Assembly (NCBI GenBank): GCA_965247585.1
Contig: CBDFHC010000004.1
Location: 992,001 to 1,056,000, forward strand
Direction: 5' to 3'
DNA: 64,000 nt
DNA from: CBDFHC01 sp965247585
GTDB taxonomy: Bacteria > Chloroflexota > Dehalococcoidia > Lucifugimonadales > GCA-2712585
Numbering within the stretch: the stretch's first letter is position 1; each line of letters begins with the position of its first letter. Below are positions 62,444-64,000 of the stretch, one piece after another. The position numbers were made by a program, and so were the translations under genes. The notes below the pieces were generated by a model. That model was not told the DNA's origin. It was given only the letters and a program-made list of their open reading frames with translations, and did not search any database.

Positions 62444-64000
62444 CTACTCATTCTCAAACCCGCTATCGTCGAACTTCAAAGTGCGGCTGTTCTCGGTCAC
62501 AATCCGAATGACGTGCTCCGGGGCACCGTCCGGGATGCTCGCTTCGATTTCGAGGGTGAGCTTCACGTCCGCTCCGAGGAGGCTCGATAGGTGGGCAATC
62601 ACCTCATCGGCAATCTGACTGGCATCTCGGCCGACGCGGGTCGCATCTAGTTTCACTGACCCGTGGTAGCGTTTCGCCTTCGGTTGCGCTGGAGGAATCG
62701 GAGGTTCCGATCCGGGAGTGCTAGGCGCTTCCCCTGGCTCTCCCGGCCTCGGGATGTCAACAATGCCAACCCCCTCAACGGGTCGTTCAACTGGGACAGC
62801 CTCTGCGACCAGCTGTCGCCGTGCCACATCCGGACGGACGACAAGCCCAGGGTCGGCATCGGATAGGCTGATGCTCTCCATGCTCCGCAGACCACGATAT
62901 CTTCCCGCGGCCTCGTCATAGCTCTCTGCGTAGGCGAAGGTGTCCTGCTCCCACGTGAGGAGAGAGATGCCCCCCCGGACGGCATCCAGCAAGACTTTCG
63001 GTTCTTGAAGGCGAGGAAGGTAGGAGTAGCGGCAGAAGTCCTCAATGAGCTGTCTTATGGAGACGTGTTCGCCCCGCCACAAGGGGATTTTGTCCAACTC
63101 CATGCGCAACCTAGTGCCAGCGAAGCTAGTGATCAGCAGTTCGTCGCTTCGCATCCTTCGGCTGGCTCGGTCGGCCAAGGCTCCCTGGCCGGATAGTCGG
63201 ATGGCCTCCCACTTCACCTCGTCCGTGGGGGATGACTGCTTAGGTACAAGCAGCCACTGGTAGGTCTCTCCAATACGACCTCTGACGGCATTGTCGGATT
63301 CCTGCTTACGGGTTTCCGCCTGCTTCACCTGATGGGGTGGGAGGTCGAGTCTCTCTCGGTCAGCGAGAATCGACTCCCATGCCAGATAGCGCCTTACGGC
63401 GTCGTCCAAGTCGTCCAGCCGAGCTTGGTCGGCCGTTAGGAATGCCAGCGTATTCCTGAACAAGCGGGGAGTTGAGCCTCGGTACTCCCATATAGCCTTA
63501 GCTGCCGAAACTGCCCGAGTGTCTCCCTCCTGCTCCCTGGCATGAGGATAGCTGGGTCCGAGAACGACCAAACGGGCGTCATGGTCGTCTTGGACATCCT
63601 GACCGGAATCAGGAAATACATGGACTCCCTTAAAGTCCCCACGAGTTTTGAGGTCTTCGTCGAGGCGCTTCTTTATCTCTCTGTCGACCTTGTCCCGGTC
63701 GCGCCTGTATTCCTCGGCCCTGCTATCCGCCAGTGTCGTCACGGTCGGCTGGGTCGAATACCAGTACCGCGTCCCGTCTTGGTACAGATACGTTGCTGTG
63801 CTGGCCAGCCGCCGCATAGCGTCCCCATATAGCGCAGCCGACTCTCCTGGGTTGACGCAACCCAGCTTGATACGCCGGTCCTCCAACCCCTGGTTCGCAA
63901 CCGAAGGAGTTGGCGCAGAGCCCAGGAATATCGTTCGCGCTACTCTTCGGCAGGCGCTGTATCTCCCAAGGTTGGGCACCTCCCCGTCCGTCCTGTAGGG
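62444..64000 (-). CDS. DUF499-family ATPase, C-terminal half (cut by window end)
   Basis: 519 codons visible. The frame is open at the window edge, so GTG at 63979 is not the start. It contains a segment resembling the DUF499/AAA-like family: ARTIFLGSAPTPSVANQGLE, a CVNPGESAALYGDAMRRLAS stretch, PSYPHA, a proline-rich linker (GEAPSTPGSEPPIPPAQPKA), and the typical end LEIEASIPDGAPEHVIRIV, TENSRTLKF. The Walker A part would lie beyond 64000. DUF499 ATPases are usually found with DUF1156 DNA methyltransferases and helicases in defence loci. Confidence 0.75.
   Translation of the reverse strand, partial: PYRTDGEVPNLGRYSACRRVARTIFLGSAPTPSVANQGLEDRRIKLGCVNPGESAALYGDAMRRLASTATYLYQDGTRYWYSTQPTVTTLADSRAEEYRRDRDKVDREIKKRLDEDLKTRGDFKGVHVFPDSGQDVQDDHDARLVVLGPSYPHAREQEGDTRAVSAAKAIWEYRGSTPRLFRNTLAFLTADQARLDDLDDAVRRYLAWESILADRERLDLPPHQVKQAETRKQESDNAVRGRIGETYQWLLVPKQSSPTDEVKWEAIRLSGQGALADRASRRMRSDELLITSFAGTRLRMELDKIPLWRGEHVSIRQLIEDFCRYSYLPRLQEPKVLLDAVRGGISLLTWEQDTFAYAESYDEAAGRYRGLRSMESISLSDADPGLVVRPDVARRQLVAEAVPVERPVEGVGIVDIPRPGEPGEAPSTPGSEPPIPPAQPKAKRYHGSVKLDATRVGRDASQIADEVIAHLSSLLGADVKLTLEIEASIPDGAPEHVIRIVTENSRTLKFDDSGFENE

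Noticed and set aside
63979..63981. GTG as start of the DUF499 gene
   Set aside because: The frame stays open to the window edge with family-like sequence; the start lies outside the window.
1..64000. CRISPR arrays, rRNA and tRNA genes
   Set aside because: No regularly spaced repeats with spacers and no cloverleaf-type TPsiC/anticodon pattern were found by eye; a tRNAscan or CRISPR finder run would settle it.

Overview
The window looks like chromosomal DNA of a GC-rich environmental bacterium, most likely Chloroflexota of the SAR202/Dehalococcoidia-like kind. The basis is gene flavour: LLM-class flavin oxidoreductase, RidA, GAF-domain regulator, many threonine/proline-rich lipoproteins with an AAC lipobox, and leucine-rich-repeat lipoproteins with a DGPNW-type N-terminal cap. 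This is an inference from remembered families, not from a search. No rRNA, tRNA or CRISPR array was recognised.

Layout. 0-6 kb is ordinary chromosome: an SDR dehydrogenase, RidA, an LLM monooxygenase, a cupin, and a phosphorelay made of a LuxR-type response regulator facing a hybrid histidine kinase plus Hpt protein. 6-15 kb holds a duplicated gene of unknown function and two almost identical IS3-family elements in opposite orientation. Between them lies a 3-kb segment that has been inverted: a DUF4166 gene is cut in two, one half beside each element, and the halves join in frame at a shared 9-base string. 15-25.9 kb carries a block of large lipoproteins (two with BsuPI-like domains) and several membrane proteins. 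26-34 kb is a mobile-element junkyard: a third, truncated IS3 copy abutted by an IS256 remnant, an IS21 element, broken XRE regulators, pieces of a CaiB-type CoA transferase and a VOC protein, and an AT-rich GntR plus membrane-protein operon of foreign composition.

33-47 kb resembles a decayed plasmid or integrative element: XRE, Toprim, HTH/coiled-coil, a replication-relaxation-like protein, two convergent large serine recombinases and two PIN-type toxin-antitoxin pairs. Several of these genes carry single frameshifts. 47-54 kb has an LRR lipoprotein with an in-frame stop, a truncated GAF regulator, and a tightly overlapping four-gene operon (membrane protein, winged-helix regulator, ABC ATPase, ABC-2 permease).

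54.6-64 kb is the strongest candidate for an under-described system. All genes are on the minus strand: a DUF499-type ATPase (cut by the window end), a small protein, a RecB-like nuclease fused to an RNase H-like domain, a NucS-like nuclease, and a 1166-residue protein joining a Cas4/RecB-like nuclease with four candidate Fe-S cysteines, an RNase H-like domain and a Dna2-type SF1 helicase. This looks like a DNA-processing, probably anti-phage, island.

A thread through the window is a dispersed short sequence: solitary 3' tails of serine-recombinase genes, centred on a 15-base imperfect palindrome (CTTGA-N5-TCAAG type). They occur near 14.9, 22.7, 50.1, 54.1 and 58.3 kb and also where the two intact recombinase genes meet (40.3 kb). 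They may be scars or attachment sites of past recombinase-driven insertions.
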